NCBI GenBank assembly: GCA_964415885.1
Contig: CAYQCE010000011.1
Location: 1-64,000, forward strand
Origin: CAYQCE01 sp964415885
GTDB lineage: Bacteria > Zixibacteria > MSB-5A5 > JAABVY01 > JAHJOQ01
Length of the DNA: 64,000 nucleotides
Direction of reading: 5' to 3'
Both the position numbers and the translations under genes were made by a program. The notes beneath the pieces were generated by a model that worked only from the letters and a program-made list of their open reading frames with translations, made no database searches and was not told the DNA's origin. This document shows, piece after piece, positions 32,506-41,536 of the stretch (within the stretch, counting starts at the first letter, position 1; every line of letters begins with the position of its first letter).

Positions 32506-33957
32506 ATGTCGAAGAAGAAGTCTGATATGAAGCGGGTGCCGGCAGAGGTGCTGAAGGGATTCCGTGACTACCCCCCTGACGAGGAGGTGCTGAGACGGGA
32601 TCTGATTGAGAAGATACGGAAGGTCTTTGAGAGGTACGGTTATCAGCCATTCCAGACTCCTGCGCTCGAGCGTCTGACTACGCTTCTTGGTGCTGATTAC
32701 GGCGTCGAGAACAAGCAGCAGATTTTCAATTTCACCGGTCCGGATGATGTCGAGATGGGTCTGCGGTTCGACTTAACCGCTCCTCTGGCGCGTTACGTTG
32801 CCGGCAACAAGCAGCTCCAGCTTCCATTCCGGCGCTATCAGGTTGCGCCCGCCTGGCGGGTCGACAAACCGGGACCGGGACGTTATCGTGAGTTCCTCCA
32901 GTTCGATATCGATATCGTTGGGACGAATCTGATTGCCGCCGATGCAGAGATAATCGCTGTCATGGCGGATACGATGACAAATCTTGGAATCGAGAATTTC
33001 GAGGTCAGGTATTCGAGCAGGAAGGTACTCAACGGACTCGCCGAATGGGCGGGGATCGAACCGGAGCGAGCGGCTGATGTCTTCCGTGTGCTCGACAAGC
33101 TCGAGAAACAGGGCCGGGAGGCGGTGATTCTCGAACTCGGCCCGGGCAGAACAGATCAATCCGGAGATAAAATCGAGGGGCTGGAGCTTTCGCAAGAACA
33201 CATCGCGGCAATAGAGAGATTTCTCGACATAGGCGAGATGAACAGCTCAGCACAGCTTCCCGCCGCGGCCAAACTGCTGCAGGATGTACCTCAGGCGGAG
33301 GAGGGTATTCAGGACCTGCAGGATATCAACTCGTATCTTCAGCATATGGGAGCTGATGTAAGTAAAGCGCAGGTCGATCTGACGATCGTACGAGGGCTCG
33401 GTTACTACACAGGCCCTGTATTCGAGACCTTCCTTACGGATTTGCCGGAGTACGGATCAGTCTTCTCAGGTGGTCGATACGATGACCTCGTAGGGCGGTT
33501 CTCGGGACAACCGGCGCCGGGCAGTGGCGCGTCACTCGGTCCGGATCGTCTGATGGCGGCGCTGCTGAAACTCGGAGCACTGCAGGCAGCGAGAGCCGGC
33601 GCGGACGTGATCGTTACCACGATGGACAAGGGCCGTTTCAACGAGTACTTCGAGATAGCCGCAGAGTTGCGGCGTGCCGGTTTGGCAGTCGAGGTGTTTC
33701 TCGGTAACAACCGTCGTATCCCGAAGCAGCTTCAGTATGCGGATCGGCTGGACATTCCAGTCGCGGTCATTGCCGGCTCGGATGAGTTCGAGACGGGGAA
33801 GGTTACTGTGAAAGATCTTCGCGCAGGCCGCGAGCAGGCCGAGCAGGTGGAGAATCGCGAGGAATGGCTGAAGGCGGAGGATATTCAGGTGACGATTTCG
33901 CGGGACCGCATGGTCGAGCACATCCTGGAGCTTGTCAAGCAGCAGCGCATCAAGTAG
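32506..33957 (+). CDS. hisS: Histidyl-tRNA synthetase, divergent (alphaproteobacterial-like) type
   Basis: 483 aa. Class II core: RFDLTAPLARYV (87-98), motif 2 YQVAPAWRVDKPGPGRYREF (111-130) followed by LQFDIDIVG, and the HisA block VRGLGYYTGPVFE (about 293-305), then GRYDDLVGRF and a C-terminal anticodon-binding domain. Standard bacterial HisRS has RYERPQ-type motif 2; KPGPGRYREF and RGL-x-YYTGPVFE are those of the divergent group seen in many alphaproteobacteria, which read tRNA-His without G-1. The adjoining tRNA has just that form. The start is uncertain: ATG 32506 or Met8 (32527). Confidence 0.94.
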   Translation: MSKKKSDMKRVPAEVLKGFRDYPPDEEVLRRDLIEKIRKVFERYGYQPFQTPALERLTTLLGADYGVENKQQIFNFTGPDDVEMGLRFDLTAPLARYVAGNKQLQLPFRRYQVAPAWRVDKPGPGRYREFLQFDIDIVGTNLIAADAEIIAVMADTMTNLGIENFEVRYSSRKVLNGLAEWAGIEPERAADVFRVLDKLEKQGREAVILELGPGRTDQSGDKIEGLELSQEHIAAIERFLDIGEMNSSAQLPAAAKLLQDVPQAEEGIQDLQDINSYLQHMGADVSKAQVDLTIVRGLGYYTGPVFETFLTDLPEYGSVFSGGRYDDLVGRFSGQPAPGSGASLGPDRLMAALLKLGALQAARAGADVIVTTMDKGRFNEYFEIAAELRRAGLAVEVFLGNNRRIPKQLQYADRLDIPVAVIAGSDEFETGKVTVKDLRAGREQAEQVENREEWLKAEDIQVTISRDRMVEHILELVKQQRIK

Positions 33958-33985
33958 ATTATTCCGACTATCAGGTGAATACGAA

Positions 33986-34011
33986 ACGGGCGGATCAGTT
34001 GATCCGCCCGT
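33986..34011. terminator. Bidirectional terminator between hisS and the M1 peptidase
   Basis: A 12-bp perfect inverted repeat (ACGGGCGGATCA / TGATCCGCCCGT) with a 2-nt centre, 28 bp after hisS and 40 bp after the convergent peptidase gene. The minus-strand side runs on as TTTCGTATT. Confidence 0.75.
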
Positions 34012-34050
34012 CCTGTTATTGCTCACTTCGCGCTGTGTCTCCGTGGGGTG

Positions 34051-36345
34051 CTATCCGTCACAAGGAGCCGGTCCGCCCTGGAAGACATACGCGATCAAGT
34101 ATACAATGTCATCGATGTCGATAGCGCCGGTGCAGTTGACATCTCCAAGGTGTTCCGGATCGGGTGCCGGTCCGCCCTGGAAGACATAGGTGATCAGGAA
34201 TACAATATCATCAATATCGATCGCACCGGATGTATTGACATCACCGATGACAAAAGGCGGATCGATTATGTTCATCACATAGCCGCGCTCATCGACTTTC
34301 GCCGGGCTGTCTGAATCAGTACAGCGTACCTTGAAGTAGTAACTGCCCACGAAACTCGGCGTACCGGATATCTCTCCGGTAGAGGTGTTCAGAGTCAGCG
34401 GATACGGAAGTTGCCCGAGTATCTTCTGCCAAGTGTAAGGCTCAACACCGGCTACGGCTTCGAGTGAGAAGCTGAATGGCTCACCGACGACTGCATCCGG
34501 AATCGATCCGGTCTGGATGTGCATTGCCCACGGTACTTCCTGCGGATTCGCCTTGAGGATCTTGTCATCCGGATCGATCACGAAACCTTCGGGATCGTAC
34601 GGGAAATGGAATGTGTAGGGATCACCCGCATACTTGTTCCACACCCGGAAGAGCGTGTCCCACACGCCGGAATATGCCTCGATCTCGACCCACATCGGAA
34701 ACACGCCGTCCTCGTTGTTCTGCTCGAGGAAAAAGTCGACGATGTAGCCACCGTTCTCAGTGTCTTCCTCAGTTACATAAGAGTACTTATACACGGGGTT
34801 CCCATCCTGATAAACCCAGGCGTCGAAGAACCAGCTCATGTCTTCGCCGTAGAAGTCAGAAACCACGCTGTTCAGGTCATTGGTATTGGCCGCTCTACCT
34901 GAGAATTCAGAATCTGCGAAATAGTACTGCATCGCCGGGAAGAAAAGGCTGTCACCCATCTGGTGGCGCAGCATGTGCACGAGCCATGAGCCTTTGTCGT
35001 AGACTGTGGTGCCGTCAAAAATGTTATCCGTCTGGAGATTTTCGACATAGGGAGATCCTGCTCCGAGATGCTTCTGGCCGTTGAGCCACTGCTTGGCGGT
35101 GACGTCACCATACTGATACTCGAAGTAGAGAACTTCGGAGTAAGATGCAAATCCTTCGTTGAGCCACATATGGTTGAATGGGGAGCATGTGACCTCATCG
35201 CCGGCCCACTGATGTCCGAGCTCATGCGCTATTACATACTCGGTGTTGAAATACGGCCCAATGGAGGTTGAAGTCTGATGCTCCATAGCACCACCCCAGC
35301 CGTAGTGCATGTGTCCGTATTTCTCGTTTACGAACGGGTACATTCCCCAGTAGTGCGATAGCGCGTCCAGAGAGGGAATCGTGTATTGCACCATGTAGTA
35401 AGTTGAACCCCAGGTTGCCGACGGCGGTACTCCGGGGAAGTAATTGTGCTCAACCGGCATGAACTGCCCGGTTTCGTATTCCCACTGCTGATTGTATCTG
35501 CTGAAATCGGTGAGCACGAGGGCAACGAGATAAGTCGTAATCGGATGGCTCGAATGCCAATGGGTTGTTGTCTGGCTACCGTTAACCGTCTCGGATACGA
35601 GCGTGCCGTTCGAGATCAAGTCCATCGAATAGCCACCGTAGGTCGTCGGATATGTGATGATGATATCTGCACTATCCGGCTTGTCCATCGGAAAGTCCTT
35701 ACACGGCCACCAGTTACGGGCTCCCCACGGCTCGCAGTTCGTGTAGCACACTTTGCGCCCGTTGAACGTGTAGAAGTCCATTCCATCGAGATTTGAATAA
35801 TTCGGAGTGCCGTTGTAGTAGACACGAACCGTGAACAAGTCGCCGTCGTTCAGGGGTGTGGTGAAGTTCACCGCGAGGATATCGCCGCCGTGCGTGAAAC
35901 TCTGCGAAACACCGTCGAGGCGTGTATCGGTCACATTTAGCTGGTCAGACAGGTTCAGGTCCACATAAGTGAGATTGTCCCTTGTAGCCAGCGCATACAT
36001 GTCGACGTAGCCGTCTACAGTTTCACCGCCCAAGTTGATTTCGATGTCGATCTTGTAGTAGCGTACATCGTAATCATACTGATTCGGAGTGGGCTCAGTG
36101 ATAACCAGGGGGTTCAAGGGATCGAACTTCTCCGCGACGAGAGAGGATTTCTGTTTGCAGGCATGCCGCTCGTTACGATCCTTGAGCCACTGCTCGATTT
36201 GTTCTTTTGACGGCGGCTCCTTGTAGGTGTGTCCCGGTGTTTCGCTCGGATCGACCCATGTCTCATACGCGAGCGCGGCGGTAGCGAATGACACGAGAGT
36301 GAAGAGAGTCAGCGTCAGAATGAGTTTACTGTTCGCTTTGAACAT
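34051..36345 (-). CDS. Secreted M1-family aminopeptidase with Ig-like and dockerin-like repeats
   Basis: 764 aa. A signal peptide (residues 7-26, ending ALA) leads to an M1 domain with GGAMEH (351-356, the exopeptidase motif, His in place of Asn), zinc site HELGH (374-378) and Glu397 (WLNEGFASYSE). Next comes a putative Ig/cadherin-like domain (about 605-690, GEPFSFSLEAVAGVEPYTW, TGEISGTP). Two dockerin-like repeats (GDVNTSGAIDIDD, GDVNCTGAIDIDD, each followed by IVxLIxYVFQGGPAP) end the protein. The repeats probably anchor or sort secreted proteins; no cohesin is in the window. GGAG precedes the ATG. Confidence 0.92.
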   Translation of the reverse strand: MFKANSKLILTLTLFTLVSFATAALAYETWVDPSETPGHTYKEPPSKEQIEQWLKDRNERHACKQKSSLVAEKFDPLNPLVITEPTPNQYDYDVRYYKIDIEINLGGETVDGYVDMYALATRDNLTYVDLNLSDQLNVTDTRLDGVSQSFTHGGDILAVNFTTPLNDGDLFTVRVYYNGTPNYSNLDGMDFYTFNGRKVCYTNCEPWGARNWWPCKDFPMDKPDSADIIITYPTTYGGYSMDLISNGTLVSETVNGSQTTTHWHSSHPITTYLVALVLTDFSRYNQQWEYETGQFMPVEHNYFPGVPPSATWGSTYYMVQYTIPSLDALSHYWGMYPFVNEKYGHMHYGWGGAMEHQTSTSIGPYFNTEYVIAHELGHQWAGDEVTCSPFNHMWLNEGFASYSEVLYFEYQYGDVTAKQWLNGQKHLGAGSPYVENLQTDNIFDGTTVYDKGSWLVHMLRHQMGDSLFFPAMQYYFADSEFSGRAANTNDLNSVVSDFYGEDMSWFFDAWVYQDGNPVYKYSYVTEEDTENGGYIVDFFLEQNNEDGVFPMWVEIEAYSGVWDTLFRVWNKYAGDPYTFHFPYDPEGFVIDPDDKILKANPQEVPWAMHIQTGSIPDAVVGEPFSFSLEAVAGVEPYTWQKILGQLPYPLTLNTSTGEISGTPSFVGSYYFKVRCTDSDSPAKVDERGYVMNIIDPPFVIGDVNTSGAIDIDDIVFLITYVFQGGPAPDPEHLGDVNCTGAIDIDDIVYLIAYVFQGGPAPCDG

Positions 36346-36388
36346 TTCAAGATTCTCCTATATTTAATTGCTCTGGATATATTCCAAT

Positions 36389-36913
36389 TCAACCAACGAC
36401 ACATTCGGCAATGAAGTTTCGAATTGAATCAGACATTGCGTCTCTGTTGTGTCGTGTGAGTTCCATCAAAACCGTGTTTGGGGAGCGCTTCAGTTGATCG
36501 CAGAACGGATCACTGCCTTTCATTACTGTCGCAATTACAAATGTATTATCCTGCCATAATCCAGAGACAGCATCCCGGAAGTTCTCCGAGAAGAGCTCCA
36601 TCTTACCGATCTCATCTATAATGACTACATCGGCACTCCTGCTGTTTAATTCTCCCTCGACAATTCTGTCCAGGGCTTCGACATCCACGCCATACTTGCC
36701 GACTCTCTTGTCGGATTCGAAGTCACGGTGAGACAGCCGGGCTGTTCTTCCCGATACGCTAACGATTTCGAAACCGACTCGCTTATCATCGGATCTGATT
36801 TCGCGGGTTACGAATCCGGCAACGTCGAGGTCAGAACTCTTCAGCCAGTTCTCGACCAGCGTGGTTTTCCCCGAGCCGGGTGCACCCGTAATGAGTACTT
36901 TCGTCTTTTGCAA
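36389..36913 (-). CDS. THEP1-type nucleoside-triphosphatase
   Basis: 174 aa. Walker A GAPGSGKTTL (10-19) and Walker B VVIIDEIGKMEL (about 95-106) with the family blocks GFVTREIRSDDKRVGFEI and RVGKYGVDVEAL identify the NTPase_1/THEP1 family, which hydrolyses NTPs and whose cell role is poorly known. The frame starts at a TTG codon (36911-36913); no ATG fits the conserved N-terminus, so TTG initiation is likely. It lies 43 bp upstream of the M1 peptidase on the same strand and may share its transcript. Confidence 0.85.
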   Translation of the reverse strand: MQKTKVLITGAPGSGKTTLVENWLKSSDLDVAGFVTREIRSDDKRVGFEIVSVSGRTARLSHRDFESDKRVGKYGVDVEALDRIVEGELNSRSADVVIIDEIGKMELFSENFRDAVSGLWQDNTFVIATVMKGSDPFCDQLKRSPNTVLMELTRHNRDAMSDSIRNFIAECVVG

Positions 36914-37101
36914 TGAACTCAGCCTGCCGCAAGTACGCTGAGATTGTTCTCAGCTGCAGATAACCGCTTAACTCGCATAAAGATAACATGAATTGGCGGC
37001 AAGTCAACCCTAAATCGCGCAGGTGGTCCGAATGATTTGCTGAAGTATCCGCTCTAAGTGTCGATAATAGAATAAATTAAACTGATTTCGCGGAATAACG
37101 G

Positions 37102-38406
37102 ATGCCACAACTCCCGGAACTTGAAGATCGTGTAAACGATCTCGAGAATCAACTCCAGCAGAAAACCGCCGAACTGGATGATATCGCCTCAATGGGTGTG
37201 ATGCTCACGTCCATGCTGGACGTCGATGCGATTCTCTCTGCGATGATGGAAATGTCGCTAAGGCTTGTTTCCGCCGAAGTTGGCTGCATCCTGCTCGCAG
37301 AAGACGGGCATCTCGTGACGAAGGTCTCCTGGGGAGTGGATGCGAGTCTCATACGGAAGATCAAGCTGGAAGATAACATTGACGTCGCCGAATGGACGCA
37401 TCGAGTCGGAGAGACAACCGTTATCAATGAATTTCCGGCCGATGACGAAGCGAAGGCGGTAATAAGCTCGATAATTCTCGTACCGCTGTCCCATCAGAAC
37501 AAGCAGATCGGTGTGATCGTGGCCGTCAACAAGACAGGTGTCGAGTACGGCTTCGAGGAATCGGATCGGCTGACATTAGAGCGTTTATCCAATTTCGCAT
37601 CAGTAGCGATCGAAAATGCGCGTCTGATGAAAGAGCTTCTCGCTAAACAGAAGCTCGAGCAGGAGCTCTCTCTTGCGAAAGAAATTCAACGTGCCCTGCT
37701 TCCGAACTTCGATGTTGAATTTGAAGGAGCGCATCTGGAAACGCTCTACATTCCTGCGGGCAAGGTGGGCGGCGATTATGTCGATGTCATTCCGATTTCT
37801 GATTCTGAGTTCGTCCTTATCGTCGGAGATGTGTCCAACAAGGGCATACCGGCGGCCTTGATGATGACGGCCGCTCGATCCGCGATCAGGGCAGAGGCGA
37901 GCAGGGGAGGCGATGTGGCGGAGATTGTCACGCACATCAACAATGTACTGAGTCAGGATGTGATGAAGTACCCCGACATATTCATCTCATTCGTGTTCGC
38001 CCATTTCGATCTCGCGAAGAAGACCTGCACATACACGAATGCCGGCCATCTGCCGCCGTTTAAAATGAATGAGTTCAGCGGGAAGATGGAGGAGTTGAAA
38101 ACCGGGGGGATCATTGTCGGTCAATTCGAGGAATTTGATTACAAGTCGGACACGGTATCTCTCGAGGCCGGCGACAAGCTGCTATTTTTTACGGATGGAG
38201 TTACGGAGTGTGTGAATCTGGACAATGAGATGTATGGCCGTCAGAGGCTGGGCGAGTTTCTTGTCAGCCTCGCAGAGGTCAGCGCCAGGGAGTTCATCTA
38301 CAAGCTGAAGATGGAACTCGAGTCGTTTGTTTATGGAACGGGTGAAATACAATTTGACGACATTACTGCAGTTCTGGTACAGATTGGTGGGGAATGCGAT
38401 GGATGA
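37102..38406 (+). CDS. GAF-domain PP2C phosphatase of the RsbU/SpoIIE type
   Basis: 434 aa. A short coiled coil (residues 5-28) leads to a GAF domain (about 40-185), a linker helix (LLAKQKLEQELSLAKEIQRALLP) typical of RsbU-like proteins, and a SpoIIE phosphatase domain (about 225-432) with metal-site blocks GGDYVDV, VGDVSNKGIPAALMM, TNAGHLPP, FFTDGVTE and DDITAVLVQ. It should dephosphorylate a STAS-domain antagonist in response to a GAF ligand. The likely target is the STAS protein two genes downstream. Its stop overlaps the kinase gene by 8 nt. Confidence 0.9.
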   Translation: MPQLPELEDRVNDLENQLQQKTAELDDIASMGVMLTSMLDVDAILSAMMEMSLRLVSAEVGCILLAEDGHLVTKVSWGVDASLIRKIKLEDNIDVAEWTHRVGETTVINEFPADDEAKAVISSIILVPLSHQNKQIGVIVAVNKTGVEYGFEESDRLTLERLSNFASVAIENARLMKELLAKQKLEQELSLAKEIQRALLPNFDVEFEGAHLETLYIPAGKVGGDYVDVIPISDSEFVLIVGDVSNKGIPAALMMTAARSAIRAEASRGGDVAEIVTHINNVLSQDVMKYPDIFISFVFAHFDLAKKTCTYTNAGHLPPFKMNEFSGKMEELKTGGIIVGQFEEFDYKSDTVSLEAGDKLLFFTDGVTECVNLDNEMYGRQRLGEFLVSLAEVSAREFIYKLKMELESFVYGTGEIQFDDITAVLVQIGGECDG

Positions 38407-38869
38407 TACGATCGAAATACGAGTGCCGTCAGATCCCAAGTATTTGAATTGGATCTACTCGATCTCCAGGGCGATTCTGGAACAGTTGAGAATTGATGGG
38501 CGGAGAAGGCATTTCCTGCTCGTCGCCATCTCCGAGGGTTTCACAAATGCACATGTGCACGGCAACCAGCGATCGACGAGCCGGAGTATCGGCATCTCCT
38601 ATACATTCGACGAACATTTTCTGCGAGTTGATATAGAGGACGAAGGTATTTTGCCGATACAGAGTAACATAGATGAGCTTATCCGACCAGTCGATCCCGA
38701 GACCGAATCAGGTCGCGGCCTCGATCTGATTCGAAAGCTCACGGACGATTTTGCGATCAGATATGAATCCAAACGGGGGAACGTACTGACCATGAAGGTC
38801 TTCTTTGACAGTGGAAATAACACTTTTAACCGGGATAAGACGGAGGTGGCAGATGGAAATCACGCCTAA
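38399..38869 (+). CDS. RsbW/RsbT-like serine kinase (anti-sigma factor type)
   Basis: 156 aa from ATG 38399. GHKL ATPase blocks: AISEGFTNAHVHGN (N box), DIEDEGILP (G1 box) and ESGRGLDLI (G2 box). In partner-switch systems such kinases phosphorylate a STAS protein and hold a sigma factor or other target. No sigma factor gene lies nearby, so the output may be a different protein. It overlaps the phosphatase gene (8 nt) and the STAS gene (17 nt), so the three are translationally coupled. Confidence 0.88.
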   Translation: MDDTIEIRVPSDPKYLNWIYSISRAILEQLRIDGRRRHFLLVAISEGFTNAHVHGNQRSTSRSIGISYTFDEHFLRVDIEDEGILPIQSNIDELIRPVDPETESGRGLDLIRKLTDDFAIRYESKRGNVLTMKVFFDSGNNTFNRDKTEVADGNHA

Positions 38870-39209
38870 GGAACATGAGGGCTTTACGGTTCTGCACCTG
38901 AAGGGGAGGCTGGATCTAAACAGTTCCTCCAAGCTCAAGGAGCAGATCAAGGGCTATCTCAGTGAAGGGACGATCAAGCTCGTCCTCGACATGAACGATG
39001 TTGACTTCATCAACAGTTCCGGACTGGGAACGCTTGTTTCAATCTTGAAGGATGTGCGCATGGTTAAGGGGCGGTTGGTCCTTTGTAATCTTGCGCAGTA
39101 CGTACAGGAGATTTTTGAGATCACACAGCTCTCGCACATTTTCGACATGTATTCGACTGAAGAGGAAGCTGCTGCCTCAATGTCTGGCTCAATGGCAAAC
39201 GTCAAATAA
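38853..39209 (+). CDS. STAS-domain anti-sigma factor antagonist (RsbV/SpoIIAA type)
   Basis: 118 aa from ATG 38853, chosen for the GGAGG 8 nt upstream. A single STAS domain with the phosphorylation site DVDFINSSGLGTLV (Ser55/Ser56) and the edge LKGRLDLNSSSKLKEQI. It is the expected substrate of the kinase and phosphatase encoded directly upstream. The C-terminal tail (EEEAAASMSGSMANVK) is short and uncharged. It is followed 17 bp later by the HEAT-repeat gene. Confidence 0.9.
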   Translation: MEITPKEHEGFTVLHLKGRLDLNSSSKLKEQIKGYLSEGTIKLVLDMNDVDFINSSGLGTLVSILKDVRMVKGRLVLCNLAQYVQEIFEITQLSHIFDMYSTEEEAAASMSGSMANVK

Positions 39210-39226
39210 ACAGAAGTGGTAGGATT

Positions 39227-41137
39227 ATGAATACGCAGGATCAGCAACTGCAATCACTGCTGCAGCAGCTCGCGAGTGAAGACTCGCTGGATCGTGAGCA
39301 GGCCTGCCTTCAGCTTCGCGACTTCGATCAGGATGAAGCGCGTGCCGGACTGGTCGCATGTCTGCAGGATCCGGACAAGGGAATTCGCGAACTTGCTGCA
39401 GAGAGTCTGATTGCCATGAAGGGAAAGTCGACCGCCGACTTCCTCACCTGTCTGCTGAGCCACGAGGATATCTCGGTTCGCAATCTTGCCGCAGAAATCC
39501 TCTTCAGAATAGGGGAAGACTCCGTTGAGGCGTTGCTTTCCGTACTCGATGACGAGGATAAGGACGTCCGCAAGTTCGGAGCAGACATCCTCGGACAGAT
39601 AGGATCGCCGCGAGCTGTTGAACGACTCATCGTGGCGCTCAATAATGATGAAAACGCCAATGTCGTGTGTTCGGCTGCAGAATCTCTCGGGATGATCGGA
39701 GATTCTTCGGCGGTTCCGGTGCTAATCAACATCTTCGAGAATGATGAAAATGCACAGGCTCAGGCTGCGGAAGCGCTCGGGAGAATTGGCGACAGGCAGG
39801 CGGTTGAGGTATTGATAAAGAACCTGGATCACGACGATTGCGTGGTTCGATTCGCCGCTCTCGAGGCTCTCGGGAATCTGAAGAAGCGGGATGCCGTCCC
39901 GCACCTGATGGAGCTTCTGAGCAGCGCCGAAGACTCGACGAAGAACATAGTTTTTGGAGCATTGATCAAGATCGCGAATGCGACCGGCAGAGATGTTCTG
40001 GACAATATGCCGTCGCGTCAGCTCAGGGAATGTCTGTTCCGCGCGACAAAAGCGGATGACAGGCAGGCACGATTATTCGCGCTCGAGGAGCTTTCTCACT
40101 GGGAGGGACCGTCGGTCGTCGACGAACTCCTCGAAGCACTCAGATCTGATGACGAGGAGATTCGCAGCCGAGCGAAGGAAGCTCTAAAAAAGAGTGCGGT
40201 TACAGCAACGGAGCGCATTACACTTGCGCTCGGAAGCGATGACAGCTCGTTTCTGCTCGATATCCTTGAGACTATCTCGTACACGAACAACTCCCGATTC
40301 TCGTTCGATGTCGAGAAGCTCGCCTCTCATGAGGACCCCGAGGTTCGGGAGGAGGTCGCGAGAACACTCGGTAGAATCGGTGATCGACAGGCCATAGAAA
40401 CGCTTGAAAAGCTGGCTTCAGACGAGGTTGGCCACGTCCGGTCCTCAGCAATGAAGGCTATCGGCTGGGTTGGCGATACTCGCGAGGTTCAGTATCTGAT
40501 CGACGGACTCGATGATCCGTATCCCGATGTTCAGGAGGCCGCCATGGGCGCAATGGTGCTGATCGGCGGAGATCGGGTAATCGATCAGTTCAAGAAGGAC
40601 CTGCATCACTCCAACTCCCGCAGACAGAGACTTGCTGCTATGGCACTCGGCTGGATCGGTGAGGACGAGGTTGTGGAGCCTCTGATTTCGGCGCTCAACC
40701 ATGAGGAGTGGGAAGTCAGACGCAGTGCAGTGGAGTCGCTGTCGAGGATCGCCAACGAGGGGGCGATAAACCCAATCAAATTCTCGCTCAACGACGAAGA
40801 TCCGCAGGTCAGGAAGGCGGCGGTGGATGCCCTGATTTCTCTTCAGGGACGAACGTCCGGCGAAAGCCTTATGCCGCTCCTCGAAGACCAGGATGTGTGG
40901 GTTCGCTTCCATGTCATAAATGCGCTCGGAAGAATCGAGTATGCGTTGGCCGCAAACAAGATCACCGATCTGCTCGCGGACGAGAACGACATAATCCGGG
41001 TGGCATCCGCCAAAGCGCTCGCCAACATCAAGGACCGGGATGCTCTCCCGCGTCTGAAGGCCGCGCTTGCCGATGACAATCCGGACGTGCTGAACGCGGT
41101 AACGGAAGCGGTTGAGCAAATTGAGAGAAACTTCTGA
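39227..41137 (+). CDS. HEAT-repeat (PBS-lyase-type) scaffold protein
   Basis: 636 aa made of about 20 repeats of about 31 residues (for example VRNLAAEILFRIGEDSVEALLSVLDDEDKD, split by helix turns; DPQVRKAAVDALISLQG). No catalytic domain is seen. Such alpha-solenoids bind partners. Between a partner-switch module and receiver/chemosensory genes it may be a scaffold linking the two. The last residues overlap nothing; the receiver at 41145 starts 7 bp later. Confidence 0.88.
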   Translation: MNTQDQQLQSLLQQLASEDSLDREQACLQLRDFDQDEARAGLVACLQDPDKGIRELAAESLIAMKGKSTADFLTCLLSHEDISVRNLAAEILFRIGEDSVEALLSVLDDEDKDVRKFGADILGQIGSPRAVERLIVALNNDENANVVCSAAESLGMIGDSSAVPVLINIFENDENAQAQAAEALGRIGDRQAVEVLIKNLDHDDCVVRFAALEALGNLKKRDAVPHLMELLSSAEDSTKNIVFGALIKIANATGRDVLDNMPSRQLRECLFRATKADDRQARLFALEELSHWEGPSVVDELLEALRSDDEEIRSRAKEALKKSAVTATERITLALGSDDSSFLLDILETISYTNNSRFSFDVEKLASHEDPEVREEVARTLGRIGDRQAIETLEKLASDEVGHVRSSAMKAIGWVGDTREVQYLIDGLDDPYPDVQEAAMGAMVLIGGDRVIDQFKKDLHHSNSRRQRLAAMALGWIGEDEVVEPLISALNHEEWEVRRSAVESLSRIANEGAINPIKFSLNDEDPQVRKAAVDALISLQGRTSGESLMPLLEDQDVWVRFHVINALGRIEYALAANKITDLLADENDIIRVASAKALANIKDRDALPRLKAALADDNPDVLNAVTEAVEQIERNF

Positions 41138-41144
41138 GGATACG

Positions 41145-41534
41145 ATGAAGAAGATATTGATCGTAGACGATGAGCTTCTGATCCGCGATTTGCTGTACGA
41201 CTTTTTCAGCTCGCGCGACTACCATATCAGTATGGCGGACTCAGGGGAGAAGGCGCTGGAATTGCTCGGTTCCGAAAAGATCGATTGCATTCTGACAGAT
41301 CTCAAGATGCCGGGCATCAACGGCCTCGAGCTCGCCGAGCGAGCGAAGGAGTCGTTTGAAAGCCACATCCCAGTAATTGTCATGACAGGATTCCCTTCGC
41401 TCGAGTCGGCGATCGAGGCTCTCAGGAAGAGAGTCTACGACTATGTTGTCAAGCCGTTCAATGTGAATCGGCTATACAACGTTGTGGAGAAGGCGATAGA
41501 GGAATCGAATGGGAAGCAGTACACCTGGGAGTAA
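41145..41534 (+). CDS. Stand-alone response regulator receiver
   Basis: 129 aa from ATG 41145 (AGGA upstream). A receiver fold with VDDE acidic pocket, phosphoacceptor Asp52 (ILTDLKMPG), Thr in VMTGFPS and Lys in YVVKPF. No output domain. The close downstream receiver at 41537 (2 bp apart) is related and probably arose by duplication. Confidence 0.88.
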   Translation: MKKILIVDDELLIRDLLYDFFSSRDYHISMADSGEKALELLGSEKIDCILTDLKMPGINGLELAERAKESFESHIPVIVMTGFPSLESAIEALRKRVYDYVVKPFNVNRLYNVVEKAIEESNGKQYTWE

Positions 41535-41536
41535 CG

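Noticed and set aside
34063..34240. The repeated DNA as a mobile or CRISPR-like repeat
   Set aside because: It is explained by two coding dockerin modules; spacing and frame follow the protein repeat.
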